Both the position numbers and the translations under genes were made by a program. Source: an uncultured Rhodothermaceae bacterium (GTDB taxonomy: Bacteria > Bacteroidota > Rhodothermia > Rhodothermales > Salinibacteraceae). Taken from it: a stretch of 48,317 nucleotides of DNA. Location: NCBI GenBank assembly GCA_913056335.1, contig CAJXLX010000009.1:1-48317 (forward strand), given 5' to 3'. The notes below the pieces were generated by a model, which saw only the letters and a list, made by a program, of their open reading frames with translations, was not told the origin of the DNA and ran no database searches. Shown piece after piece: positions 17,901 through 25,401 of this stretch (the first letter of the stretch is position 1; every line of letters starts with the position of its first letter).

Positions 17901-20900
17901 CGGGCCCGCCCGAAATTGCGGTGGATCCAGCTGAAATCGCGTTCGATCCGGTGCTCGAAAACGGCGAGTCGACTGCATTCTTTACCGTCAATAACACCGG
18001 CGGCGAAGATCTGGAGATCACCAGCATCGAGTCTGACAGCGATCAGTTCGCGGTTGACGTTGAAACGCCGATTACGATTGCATTCGACGACGCCCCGGCA
18101 AGCATTCCGGTCACGTTCGCGCCCACCTCGGTCGGTACGTTCGATGCAGAGGTTACGATCGCGAGCAATGCCGATAATACTCCTGAAGCTACGGTTGCTG
18201 TGAGCGGTGAAGGGCTCGAAGCACCTGAAATTGGTGTCGACCCTGAAGCGTTCGACGTAACAGTTGATCTTGGGTCCACCATTGAGCGCACGCTCAGTGT
18301 AAGCAACACCGGTGGAAACGCTCTTGAATACGAAGCCGTGTTCAGCGTCAATGGCGAAGACACAGAGCCGAGTGCAGTTGCCGCTCCGTTTGCGGGAAGT
18401 GCCAACTCGGTCAGCCCTGATGCCTTCCAGACCTCAGGGAGCGCACGTCCAACAGGCCAACAGCCCTATCAGGCGAGCGACTACATCTACCAGGTAGATG
18501 ACGGAAGCTCTGAAGATGCCATTGGCTTGACCGATGGGGGCGACATGATGTGGATGAACGCTTTCGAAGTTGTCGACGGCGCGACCACAATCACCTCGAT
18601 CGCTTCGGCCTGGGGCGCTTCTGGACAGGAAGGTATTCCTGAGGGACGTCCTGCCGAGTTCCTGATTTATGAGGATCCAAACGACGACGGAGACCCCAGC
18701 GATGCGGTCTTGCTGGATCGCGTTGAGGTGACGGTTGAAAGCCCGCACACCGACGAGTTTACGGAGGCCTCCATCGCTCCAACACAGGTCGAAGGTGTGT
18801 TCTTTGTGGCGGCACTCTATGCCGACCAGCAAGGCGGTCCAAACGCTGAGTTCCCAGCTCCGCAAGACCAAGACACATCGGAAGGTGCCTCGTGGATCAT
18901 TGGATCTACCACCCCGAACAGCTTTGATGCGGAAGACCTCGGGGCTAACGATGTACCACCGGCCAATGTCGATGATATCGGCCTGCCGGGTAACTGGCTC
19001 CTCCGCGCTGATGCAGGCGCGCCCATCGTCGCTGTTGCTCCAAACGAAGGAACGGTTGAGCCGGGCGGAAGCCAGGACCTCACCGTTACGTTCGATGGAA
19101 CGGCAGCCGATCCCGGCAACTACGAGGGCAACATTACGCTGTTCAGCAACGACTTTGCGAACAGTCCTCTGGACGTTCCGGTCGAACTCTTCATCGATGC
19201 CGGTCCGCCACAGATTGTGCTGGACCCGCGTACGCTGGAGTTTGATGAGCGTCTGGTGGGCAGCACAGGCACCCTCTCGTTCGACATCACGAACCTGGGG
19301 AGCGATACCCTTGAGGTTGCCAACATTACGTCGGGGGCGGATGACTTCACGCCGCTTACGACATCCGCCGGACCGCTGGCTTACAACGAGACGGCTGAAA
19401 TTGAAGTCGAGTTTACGCCATCGGAGACCGGCGTGCACGTTGGCACCATTGCCATCGAAAGCAATGCCGAGAACAAGCCGACCGCTGAGGTCGCTGTTGT
19501 TGGCGAAGGGCTCGCTGCTCCTTCCATTGCAGCCGATCCGGAGGCCTTCGACGTAACCGTTCCGTTCGAGGAGACGCTTGAAGAAACGCTTCTCGTGAGC
19601 AACGCGGGCGAAGGCGAACTCGAGTACGAGATCGACATCGTCGGCGGTGCCGCTAACTTGGCTCCGTCTGCTGTGTCCGCCCCCTACAGTGCCGATGCTG
19701 CCACGCAGCAGACCGGCAATACGGACCTGCTCGCTTCGGAAATGCCCTCTCGTGCCGGACTCATGTCGGCTGAGCCTTACCAGGCCAGCGACTTTGTGTA
19801 CCAGCTCGACGATGGATCAAGCGAGAACGCGCTGGGCACGCAAGGTGGTGGCGACATTCTCTGGTTGAACGCCTTTGAGACGGTTGAGGAAGCCACGATC
19901 ATCGATAACCTCGGATCAGCATGGGCATCAGGCGAAGGCGATGGCTTCCCCGAAGGAGGTCCGGCCGAGCTACTGCTCTACAACGATCCGAACAACGATG
20001 GCGACCCCAGCGACGCGGTGCTGCTGCAATCCGTTGAAACAACGGTAGAAGCGCCGCACACAGATACCTTCACCACCGAGGAAATTAGTCCGGTGGAAGT
20101 AGAAGGGGTATTCTTCGTCGCAGCGATCTATCGCGATCATGCCGACGGCGAGTTCCCGGCACCGATCGACGAGAGCAGCGCGCCACAAGGCGCCTCTTGG
20201 ACGGTATTGGCTGGGCCAAACGCACTTGATACCGAGGACCTGCCTAACAATGGCCTGTTCGGCAATAACGACGAGCTGGGCATTCCCGGCAACTGGCTCC
20301 TGCGTGCCGACGGCTTCTCTGAAGTCGAAGGCGAACCAGGCGTGCGTCCGCTTCCGGCAGACGCTGTCACGATTGAGCCGAACGAAGGCACCGTTACGCC
20401 GGGTGGCGAGCAAGAGCTGGCCATCACGTTCAACGGCGACATTCAGCCAGGACCATACACGGGAAGCATCCGGATCCTGAACAACGATCCGCTGCAAAGT
20501 GTGCTCGACGTACCGGTAGATATGCTGGTAGACGCCGGGCCGCCCGAAGTCGCACTCGATCCGGAATCGCTCACCTTCGATGGTACACTGGTTGGCGCCA
20601 GCAGAACGCTGACGTTCGAAATCAGCAATGCCGGCGGTAACCCGCTCATCATCGAGAGCGTGACGTCTGATTCGGAAGACTTCATCATCGAGGACGATCT
20701 GGAGTTCGATGTCCGGCAAGATACAGTCGACGTGAGCGTCACGTTTGCGCCGACAGCCGTCGGCTCCCGTTCCGGATCCATCGCGCTGCAGACCAACATC
20801 GGTGACAGCGAAGACGGCGAAGTCGTCACGCTGTCGGTAGAAGGCGAAGGCCTTGTGCCTCCGGCGCTTGCGCTGAACCCCGATGTGCTGCAGAACGTGC

Positions 20901-23497
20901 AGCAAACGAACACACAGGAGGATGTCCCGCTCACGATCTCCAACGATGGAGACAGTGGAAGCACGCTCAACTACAGCTTCCCGGCATTTGCTGCTCAGAA
21001 CGTACTGAGCCAGCCCGGGGTGGAGCGAAACAACACCTCCAGTGTAGTGAACGGCACGCGCTCCTTTGAGAAAGGAGATGCGGACCCGCATGCGGGTCAA
21101 GGACACCCGGTGCAACTGGGTGCAGGCGGGCCCGACGGCTTTGGCTATCGTTGGATCGATAGTAACGAGTTCGGCGGTCCCTCCTTCGAGTGGGTCGACA
21201 TCAGCGAAAACGAGAATGCTGTAGCACTCGACCTTACCGATGACTTCCTCGGCACACCATCCGTTGAGGTTGATCTGCCGTTCGAGTTTGACTTCTACGG
21301 CGAAGCGAAGACAAGCGTCCGTGTGGATAACAACGGATTCCTGTTCTTCGACAGCCCGAGTGGCAACTACTTCATCAATCAGGAAATCCCAACGCCTGGT
21401 GCCCCTAATGGCATTGTGGCTCCGTTCTGGGTGGACCTGAATCCGGGTGCAGGAGGCAACGTCTACGTGTACGACGATAGCGAAAATAATCGCTTCATCG
21501 TTCAGTACAATGAGGTTCCGCCCTTTGCCTTGGGTGAAACAGAAGATGCATACACCTTCCAGATTATTCTGACAGCGGAGGGCATGATTCGCTATCAGTA
21601 CCTGGATATGGACGGCCCAACCAGTGGAGCGACTGTAGGTGTCGAAAACGCTGACGGCTCAGATGGGCTGCAGGTCGCATTCGGCACAGACTACATCGAG
21701 AACAATCTGGCTGTAGACATTGCCTTTGTGCCACAGTTCATCGCAAACGTCGAGCCGGCATCCGGCTCCATCGGAAGCGGTGAGAGCGAATCGGTGCAGG
21801 TTACCTTCGATTCGGATGGTCTGGATGTGGGTGTGTACGGACAGGAAGGTCGCTTCGGCCTTGGCGTGTCCACGAACGACCCACGGGCCACGTTTGGCTA
21901 CACGCCAGCTGTGCTCTCCGTTGTCGGCGAAAATGGCCCGACGATCGCCGATGCTCTGGCCGATCAGGAGCTCACGCTGGGAGGAGCGCCGTTTGAGGTA
22001 GACCTCAGCACGGTGTTCACAGACCCCATTGGCGATGGCCTCGAATATAGCATCGAAGCCTCGAATCCAGCACTGGTAGACGCGGCACTGGAAGGGAGCA
22101 CGCTGACAGTGACGCCGACCGGCGCTGGCATATCGACGGTGTCGATTGCGGCCAGCAACGCCGATGGCGAAGCGCGCGCTAAGTTTGCGGCAACGGTGGG
22201 GCAACTCGCTGTGGATGTAAACCGCGACTTTGGCGGGCAAGCCGCTGATGCTACCAACTACCGCCTTGTGGCGCTGCCGGGAGACATTAGCCTCCCGATG
22301 AGTGACATCGTTGAGGGCGAAGCTGGACTCGACTGGCAGGCGTACTGGGATAGTGGAAGCGAAGGTCTTGTTCAGTTCGACGGCTCAGAGACGTTTGCCT
22401 TCGAACCAGGACGTGGCTTCTGGCTTACCGGACAGAGCGCCTGGGAGTATCAGAGCGAGCATACTGCGATCGAGCTCGACCGTCCCGACGGACGCGTTGC
22501 CGTGCCGCTGCACGATGGCTGGAACATTGTTTCGAACCCAATGGGCATGGACCTGGACTGGGCTGCAGTGGAAGCGCTCAACGAGGGCAGCTTCCAGCCG
22601 ATCTGGGCCTTCAATGGCGCCTTCAGCGAAGCAGAAACGCTGGGCTCTGCCATGAGCGGCGAAGCCTACTACTTCCTGAACGACGGTGGGCTTGATGAGC
22701 TGGTTCTGCAAGCGGGCGAAGAGCAGCCCGAACCGCCGTCTGAAACGCCGGGGGTTACCACACCCGACACCGATCCGCTGATAAGCATGGCGGCCACGCT
22801 GGTCGACCGGCCCGACGTAACGTCGACGGTACAGCTGGGTGTCACGGAGTCGAGTGTAACGGCCGCTCCCCTCGTGGGGCCGCCAAGCGCCTTCGAAGCA
22901 GTCAGCCTGCGCATCCAGCCGGATGCTAACCAAGTTGCTGCTTCGGAAGAGACGCAGTCGCCTCTGATGCGGTCGCAGCGCACGATGAGCGGCGAAGGGG
23001 AAACCTTCACGCTTACCCTACGCACCCAAGCCGAAGGACCCGTCGAAATTCGCTTTAGCGATCTGACGGCTCTGAATGGGCGCGAGGCTGCGCTGCTGCA
23101 TCCAAGCGCGGGTACCACGTACGATCTGAGTACGAACTCGACGGTCACGCTTGAGCCCGACAGCGACGAAATTACGCTGCGTGTGGCGATTGGCACACAG
23201 GCCTTTGTGGACGGTGCTGTTGATGAGGTGCTGCCGACTGAGCTTACGCTCACGGCGTATCCGAATCCGGTACAGAGCCAGGCCACCGTGCAGTACACGC
23301 TCACCGAAGCCGAAGATGTACGCTTCGAAGTGTACGATATGCTGGGCCGCCGCGTCGCTACGCTCACGAATGAGCGCAAGCAGGCGGGGGTACACGAAGT
23401 GCCGTTTGATGCCAGCCAGCTGGCCAGCGGCGTCTACTTCGGGCGCTTGCACGTCGGCGGGCAGACGCTGACGCAGAAGATTACGGTGGTGCGCTAA
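14990..23497 (+). CDS. Giant secreted subtilisin-like (S8) protease with ASH/Fn3 modules and type IX sorting domain
   Basis: About 2,835 aa. In order: a signal peptide (about 1-32, cleavage near AWG-QA); a propeptide-like region (40-160); the S8 domain with D219 ('QVIDSGIELDHPD'), H279 ('SHGLHVSGTIAA'), oxyanion Asn in 'SNNSWG' (342-343) and S457 ('VGTSMAAPHVAGAA'); an Fn3-like domain (about 514-630); then module A1 (631-963), an ASH-type Ig domain, module B1, ASH, module B2, ASH, module A2 (1957-2314), an Ig/cadherin-like domain (2315-2404) and a further beta-rich region. The end, 'LTAYPNPVQSQATVQYTL ... GQTLTQKITVVR', is a type IX secretion C-terminal sorting domain (about 2754-2835), so the protein is exported and probably surface-attached. 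The enzyme is strongly acidic, fitting a salt-adapted secretome. Start is uncertain: ATG 14930, 14990 or 14999; 14990 has GAGGGG just upstream. Substrate is unknown. Confidence 0.9.
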   Translation: MAAMWDWIQSSAARAWPVMIALFLLAPTAWGQALNHDAPSDALVNGVFHVKVSESAKSGISLSNAGDVAQMGISSIDALSAQFDAQRIERMFPTDQRHAERHAKWGLDRWYRVYLAEDAESITRSAVSAFHADANVEMADHVLKKQQVGTRVERTERVRSLIESVEQGQLDVTNDPLYEDQWHFNNTGQTGGTPDADIDLPEAHDIEMGSSEVIVQVIDSGIELDHPDMQGSYWINPCEEEDGADTCGNGYVDDIYGYNFADGTASPEIVDPSVESNSHGLHVSGTIAARNNNSEGVASVAGGDGTADSGVRIMTGLTFGSSVTGFAEALIYGADNGAIISNNSWGYTSPGVFEQPVLDAIDYFVAEAGGPDAPMDGGIVVVAAGNSNSDDEWYPGYYEPAFTVAGTQHNDDKYSGSNFGDWVDISAPTGEAFSHPTISTLHTQQGTYGGDVWVGTSMAAPHVAGAAALIASNQPGFTAEQVQSRLVATGDETIATEPIGPRVNAFSALSAEDTPPDPITDLTVVTPNNITPGAVVNLQWTATGEAGSEGTAIGYDLRYSTDGPIDSEAAFDAATPIEGLPAPQEAGETESFTAEGLPFEEEVHFSIKAIDALGNSSDLSNSPSANTGPAPELAFSPSSVDASLEINSTTTTSLTVENTGSAGSTLEYSFPSIAAQNLLSQSGIETNDTSSLGLTRNFSKGEDPNAGAGHPVLLGAGGPDEFGYRWIDSNEPGGPSFNWTDITDNGTSVTLGDDDSETVSLPFSFDFYGETKDEVTIGSNGYLTFGAEGTDFSNDQIPSTSEPNDFIAPFWDDLNPSGGGSVHYLADGDQFIVQYTDIPPFALGETNDSYTFQVILTADDGVRYQYLSMDGAVNEATVGTENADGLDGLQVAFNTSYVEDGLAVDIAAVPDFIADVSPASGSLSSGSSDDITVTLDATGVDAGDYENTLPLASNDPNAATSVIPFSVSVTAGPPEIAVDPAEIAFDPVLENGESTAFFTVNNTGGEDLEITSIESDSDQFAVDVETPITIAFDDAPASIPVTFAPTSVGTFDAEVTIASNADNTPEATVAVSGEGLEAPEIGVDPEAFDVTVDLGSTIERTLSVSNTGGNALEYEAVFSVNGEDTEPSAVAAPFAGSANSVSPDAFQTSGSARPTGQQPYQASDYIYQVDDGSSEDAIGLTDGGDMMWMNAFEVVDGATTITSIASAWGASGQEGIPEGRPAEFLIYEDPNDDGDPSDAVLLDRVEVTVESPHTDEFTEASIAPTQVEGVFFVAALYADQQGGPNAEFPAPQDQDTSEGASWIIGSTTPNSFDAEDLGANDVPPANVDDIGLPGNWLLRADAGAPIVAVAPNEGTVEPGGSQDLTVTFDGTAADPGNYEGNITLFSNDFANSPLDVPVELFIDAGPPQIVLDPRTLEFDERLVGSTGTLSFDITNLGSDTLEVANITSGADDFTPLTTSAGPLAYNETAEIEVEFTPSETGVHVGTIAIESNAENKPTAEVAVVGEGLAAPSIAADPEAFDVTVPFEETLEETLLVSNAGEGELEYEIDIVGGAANLAPSAVSAPYSADAATQQTGNTDLLASEMPSRAGLMSAEPYQASDFVYQLDDGSSENALGTQGGGDILWLNAFETVEEATIIDNLGSAWASGEGDGFPEGGPAELLLYNDPNNDGDPSDAVLLQSVETTVEAPHTDTFTTEEISPVEVEGVFFVAAIYRDHADGEFPAPIDESSAPQGASWTVLAGPNALDTEDLPNNGLFGNNDELGIPGNWLLRADGFSEVEGEPGVRPLPADAVTIEPNEGTVTPGGEQELAITFNGDIQPGPYTGSIRILNNDPLQSVLDVPVDMLVDAGPPEVALDPESLTFDGTLVGASRTLTFEISNAGGNPLIIESVTSDSEDFIIEDDLEFDVRQDTVDVSVTFAPTAVGSRSGSIALQTNIGDSEDGEVVTLSVEGEGLVPPALALNPDVLQNVQQTNTQEDVPLTISNDGDSGSTLNYSFPAFAAQNVLSQPGVERNNTSSVVNGTRSFEKGDADPHAGQGHPVQLGAGGPDGFGYRWIDSNEFGGPSFEWVDISENENAVALDLTDDFLGTPSVEVDLPFEFDFYGEAKTSVRVDNNGFLFFDSPSGNYFINQEIPTPGAPNGIVAPFWVDLNPGAGGNVYVYDDSENNRFIVQYNEVPPFALGETEDAYTFQIILTAEGMIRYQYLDMDGPTSGATVGVENADGSDGLQVAFGTDYIENNLAVDIAFVPQFIANVEPASGSIGSGESESVQVTFDSDGLDVGVYGQEGRFGLGVSTNDPRATFGYTPAVLSVVGENGPTIADALADQELTLGGAPFEVDLSTVFTDPIGDGLEYSIEASNPALVDAALEGSTLTVTPTGAGISTVSIAASNADGEARAKFAATVGQLAVDVNRDFGGQAADATNYRLVALPGDISLPMSDIVEGEAGLDWQAYWDSGSEGLVQFDGSETFAFEPGRGFWLTGQSAWEYQSEHTAIELDRPDGRVAVPLHDGWNIVSNPMGMDLDWAAVEALNEGSFQPIWAFNGAFSEAETLGSAMSGEAYYFLNDGGLDELVLQAGEEQPEPPSETPGVTTPDTDPLISMAATLVDRPDVTSTVQLGVTESSVTAAPLVGPPSAFEAVSLRIQPDANQVAASEETQSPLMRSQRTMSGEGETFTLTLRTQAEGPVEIRFSDLTALNGREAALLHPSAGTTYDLSTNSTVTLEPDSDEITLRVAIGTQAFVDGAVDEVLPTELTLTAYPNPVQSQATVQYTLTEAEDVRFEVYDMLGRRVATLTNERKQAGVHEVPFDASQLASGVYFGRLHVGGQTLTQKITVVR

Positions 23498-23518
23498 TTT
23501 GTACCCCGTTTCCTCTCT

Positions 23519-23543
23519 CCCCGCCGGGATGAGCCCGGCGGGG
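23519..23543 (+). terminator. Perfect GC hairpin after the protease gene
   Basis: A 10-bp perfect stem (23519-23528 with 23534-23543) surrounds the loop ATGAG, 22 bp after the protease stop codon. It is not followed by a T run. A terminator or an mRNA 3'-end stabiliser is likely. Confidence 0.65.
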
Positions 23544-23592
23544 GCCGAGAGGCCTCTGCATTCACAGTCTCTGTCTATCGACCTGCTTAATC

Positions 23593-24072
23593 ATGCGTAT
23601 TATAAAGAACTTTTCGACCGCTATGACGCTCTCTCTACATCAATCACGCGCTGTTCAGCTCCTGTTCGTGGGGGTTTTATCCCTCGGTCTGCTGGTGCAG
23701 ACGGGGTGTGATTCCGAAAGTAACCTGGTTGAGGTGCCGAATCTGCCAACCCCTGAAACGCCAACTGCCCCTTCGGGGCTGGAGGCCGCATCGGGCGACA
23801 GTGAAATTGAGCTCGTGTGGGATACCGTTGACCCGGTAGATTCCTACATCGTGTCGTATAGCGTGTACCGGACTACCTCGTCGGGTGGCGCGCTTCCTGA
23901 AGAGCCTGTCGCAACTGGCGTCTCGGGAGGCTCGTATACCGATGGCGAATTGGAAAACGGCACCACGTACTACTACCGTGTAACGTCTACCGCGGGCGGC
24001 GGTGAAGCCGAGAGCGCAGCCTCAAACGAAGCGGCGGTAACGCCCTTTGCGAGCCCACCGGATCGTCCATAA
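23593..24072 (+). CDS. Small lipoprotein with one fibronectin type III domain
   Basis: 159 aa. The N-terminus has basic residues, a hydrophobic segment 'LLFVGVLSLGLLVQTGC' and a Cys followed by DSES, a lipoprotein signal (Gln at -3 is unusual, so the lipobox is imperfect). After a Pro/Thr-rich linker (about 48-62) there is one Fn3 domain: 'APSGLEAASGDSEIELVWD', 'YIVSYSVYRTTSSG', 'SYTDGELENGTTYYYRVTST' and 'SAASNEAAVTPF'. Such domains bind other surface proteins or polysaccharides. Position between the giant protease and the exosortase suggests a cell-surface role; no enzyme motif is present. It ends at a very strong hairpin. The start could also be the ATG at 23623 (M11), just before the hydrophobic stretch. 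Confidence 0.75.
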   Translation: MRIIKNFSTAMTLSLHQSRAVQLLFVGVLSLGLLVQTGCDSESNLVEVPNLPTPETPTAPSGLEAASGDSEIELVWDTVDPVDSYIVSYSVYRTTSSGGALPEEPVATGVSGGSYTDGELENGTTYYYRVTSTAGGGEAESAASNEAAVTPFASPPDRP

Positions 24073-24155
24073 CCAACCTCACTCTGTCATCACGATGCAG
24101 AGCTTGACGTAAAAGCTCTGATCGAAGTTGGCACGACGTCTTGGTGAACCTGAAT

Positions 24156-24194
24156 AATGCGCCTGCCCTGCTTACCCGCAGCGGCAGGCGCATT
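24156..24194 (+). terminator. Very strong hairpin after the Fn3 lipoprotein gene
   Basis: AATGCGCCTGCC (24156-24167) pairs perfectly with 24183-24194. Inside, CTGC (24168-24171) pairs with GCAG (24178-24181), making about 16 pairs with one bulge and a 6-nt loop. It lies 84 bp after the stop, within the 302-bp gap before the exosortase gene. The rest of that gap shows nothing recognisable; a 60-codon open frame over the hairpin was rejected. Confidence 0.7.
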
Positions 24195-24374
24195 GCATTG
24201 GGGCGAACTGGCAGCCAAGAGCAGTTGATTGAGGCCTTAAAGGCGTTGGAGATGCTTCCTCTCAGTGCCGCCAGACCGGCCGTAGAACTCGCACAGGCGA
24301 ATATAAAGGAACGCCGGCAATGACAATAGAATACCATTCTTCCGTTATTTCCCCAATGCATCCGCCCATTGCGC

Positions 24375-24935
24375 ATGTGGTCGCGCTATCAATCGGTATT
24401 CCAGTTTCTGCTTAAGGGGCTCGCAATCTATGGGATATGGTACGTTATCTACGATCTGTATCTGCTCCCCGACGGCCGGCTGGACGAGTGGCTTTCAGTG
24501 AATGTAGCATACGTCACCGCCTCAATCATCAACACACTGGGGTTCGACGCCTTCGCTGAGTATCGCACGGTGCTTATGGCGGGCATTCCAGGGGTGCGCA
24601 TCGTCAACGGATGCAATGGGCTTACGACAATTGGGCTGTTTATCGGATTTGTCGTTGCGTTTCCGGGCTCGTGGATGCACCGGCTCTGGTTTATTCCTAT
24701 GGGTATACTGGCGATCTACGCCGCGAATGTCTTCCGAGTTGTGACCATGCTGGGCTTCCAGATGTATTGGCCTGCTGCATTCGATCCCATGCATTCATTC
24801 GGGATGACCACGTTCTTCTACGTCATCGTATTTGGACTGTGGATGGCATGGGTCCATCTCAACGACGGCGCGCATTCGCACGCTGACAACGATACGTCGT
24901 CTTCGCCTGCTCAGACGCCCGCTCTTTCGTCATGA
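24375..24935 (+). CDS. Exosortase/archaeosortase-family transpeptidase
   Basis: 186-aa polytopic inner-membrane cysteine protease/transpeptidase. The family's three active residues are placed as expected: C80 in 'VNGCNGLTTIGLFIGFVVAF', R121 in 'YAANVFRVVTML' and H140 in 'DPMHSFGM'. Around them are about five hydrophobic helices, and a His/Asp-rich hydrophilic tail follows. The compact size and 'GCNG' form resemble the XrtF-type single-domain exosortases of Bacteroidota. Exosortases cleave C-terminal sorting tails of exported proteins and often attach them to a lipid or glycan; no protein with an exosortase-type tail is seen in this window. The frame extends to a TTG at 24369, but ATG 24375 is preferred. 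It overlaps the next gene by 4 nt (ATGA). Confidence 0.87.
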   Translation: MWSRYQSVFQFLLKGLAIYGIWYVIYDLYLLPDGRLDEWLSVNVAYVTASIINTLGFDAFAEYRTVLMAGIPGVRIVNGCNGLTTIGLFIGFVVAFPGSWMHRLWFIPMGILAIYAANVFRVVTMLGFQMYWPAAFDPMHSFGMTTFFYVIVFGLWMAWVHLNDGAHSHADNDTSSSPAQTPALSS

Positions 24936-25396
24936 GCACGCTGCGCACAATTGCTGTCCGGTTGCTGCTCATCGGGCTGTTGTTCATTGGGTACTGGACG
25001 GCCTGGCGCCCGATGCGCGGGGTGGTACTTAACGAAGTGGCTGTGCCGATATTGCAGTGGAGCGCCTCTTCTGAAACGGCAGTGCAAGCCCGAGGCGGCC
25101 CGGTTCGCATCACGCTTCCCGGCGGAGCGCAGGCGTCACTGCCTGCTCCCGCAGGGATTCCCTTTCTTCTTCCGGCTCTTTTTCTTGTAGCGGTATTCCC
25201 GAAGCACGGGTACTGGCTCTTCTTTTGGGCCGGCCACTGCCTGCTCTTTGCAGGGATGGTTGCTGCATGGAGCGCGGCGCTTATGGCATGGCCCGGCGCG
25301 CTTGGGGTGGCCGACTTCTTGCAAACCTATGGCGTGGATCTGTACAGCCTGGGCGTGCCCGTTGCGCTGTGGGTGCGCCATCGCCAGCGTACGTAG
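24932..25396 (+). CDS. Small membrane protein, probable exosortase partner
   Basis: 154 aa, start overlapping the exosortase stop (ATGA at 24932-24935), so translation is coupled. One hydrophobic helix lies at 8-24 and three more between about 76 and 148. In between is a roughly 45-residue soluble loop (30-75) with a beta-like 'GGPVRITLPGGAQASLPAP' segment, probably periplasmic. I do not recognise a named domain. Flavobacterial XrtF genes are also followed by a small uncharacterised membrane protein, so an accessory role in exosortase function is the best guess. Confidence 0.7.
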   Translation: MSTLRTIAVRLLLIGLLFIGYWTAWRPMRGVVLNEVAVPILQWSASSETAVQARGGPVRITLPGGAQASLPAPAGIPFLLPALFLVAVFPKHGYWLFFWAGHCLLFAGMVAAWSAALMAWPGALGVADFLQTYGVDLYSLGVPVALWVRHRQRT

Positions 25397-25401
25397 CGTA
25401 G

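Noticed and set aside
24141-24323. 60-codon plus-strand frame between lipoprotein and exosortase
   Set aside because: It runs straight through the strong hairpin at 24156-24194, has a non-ATG start and no ribosome-binding site.
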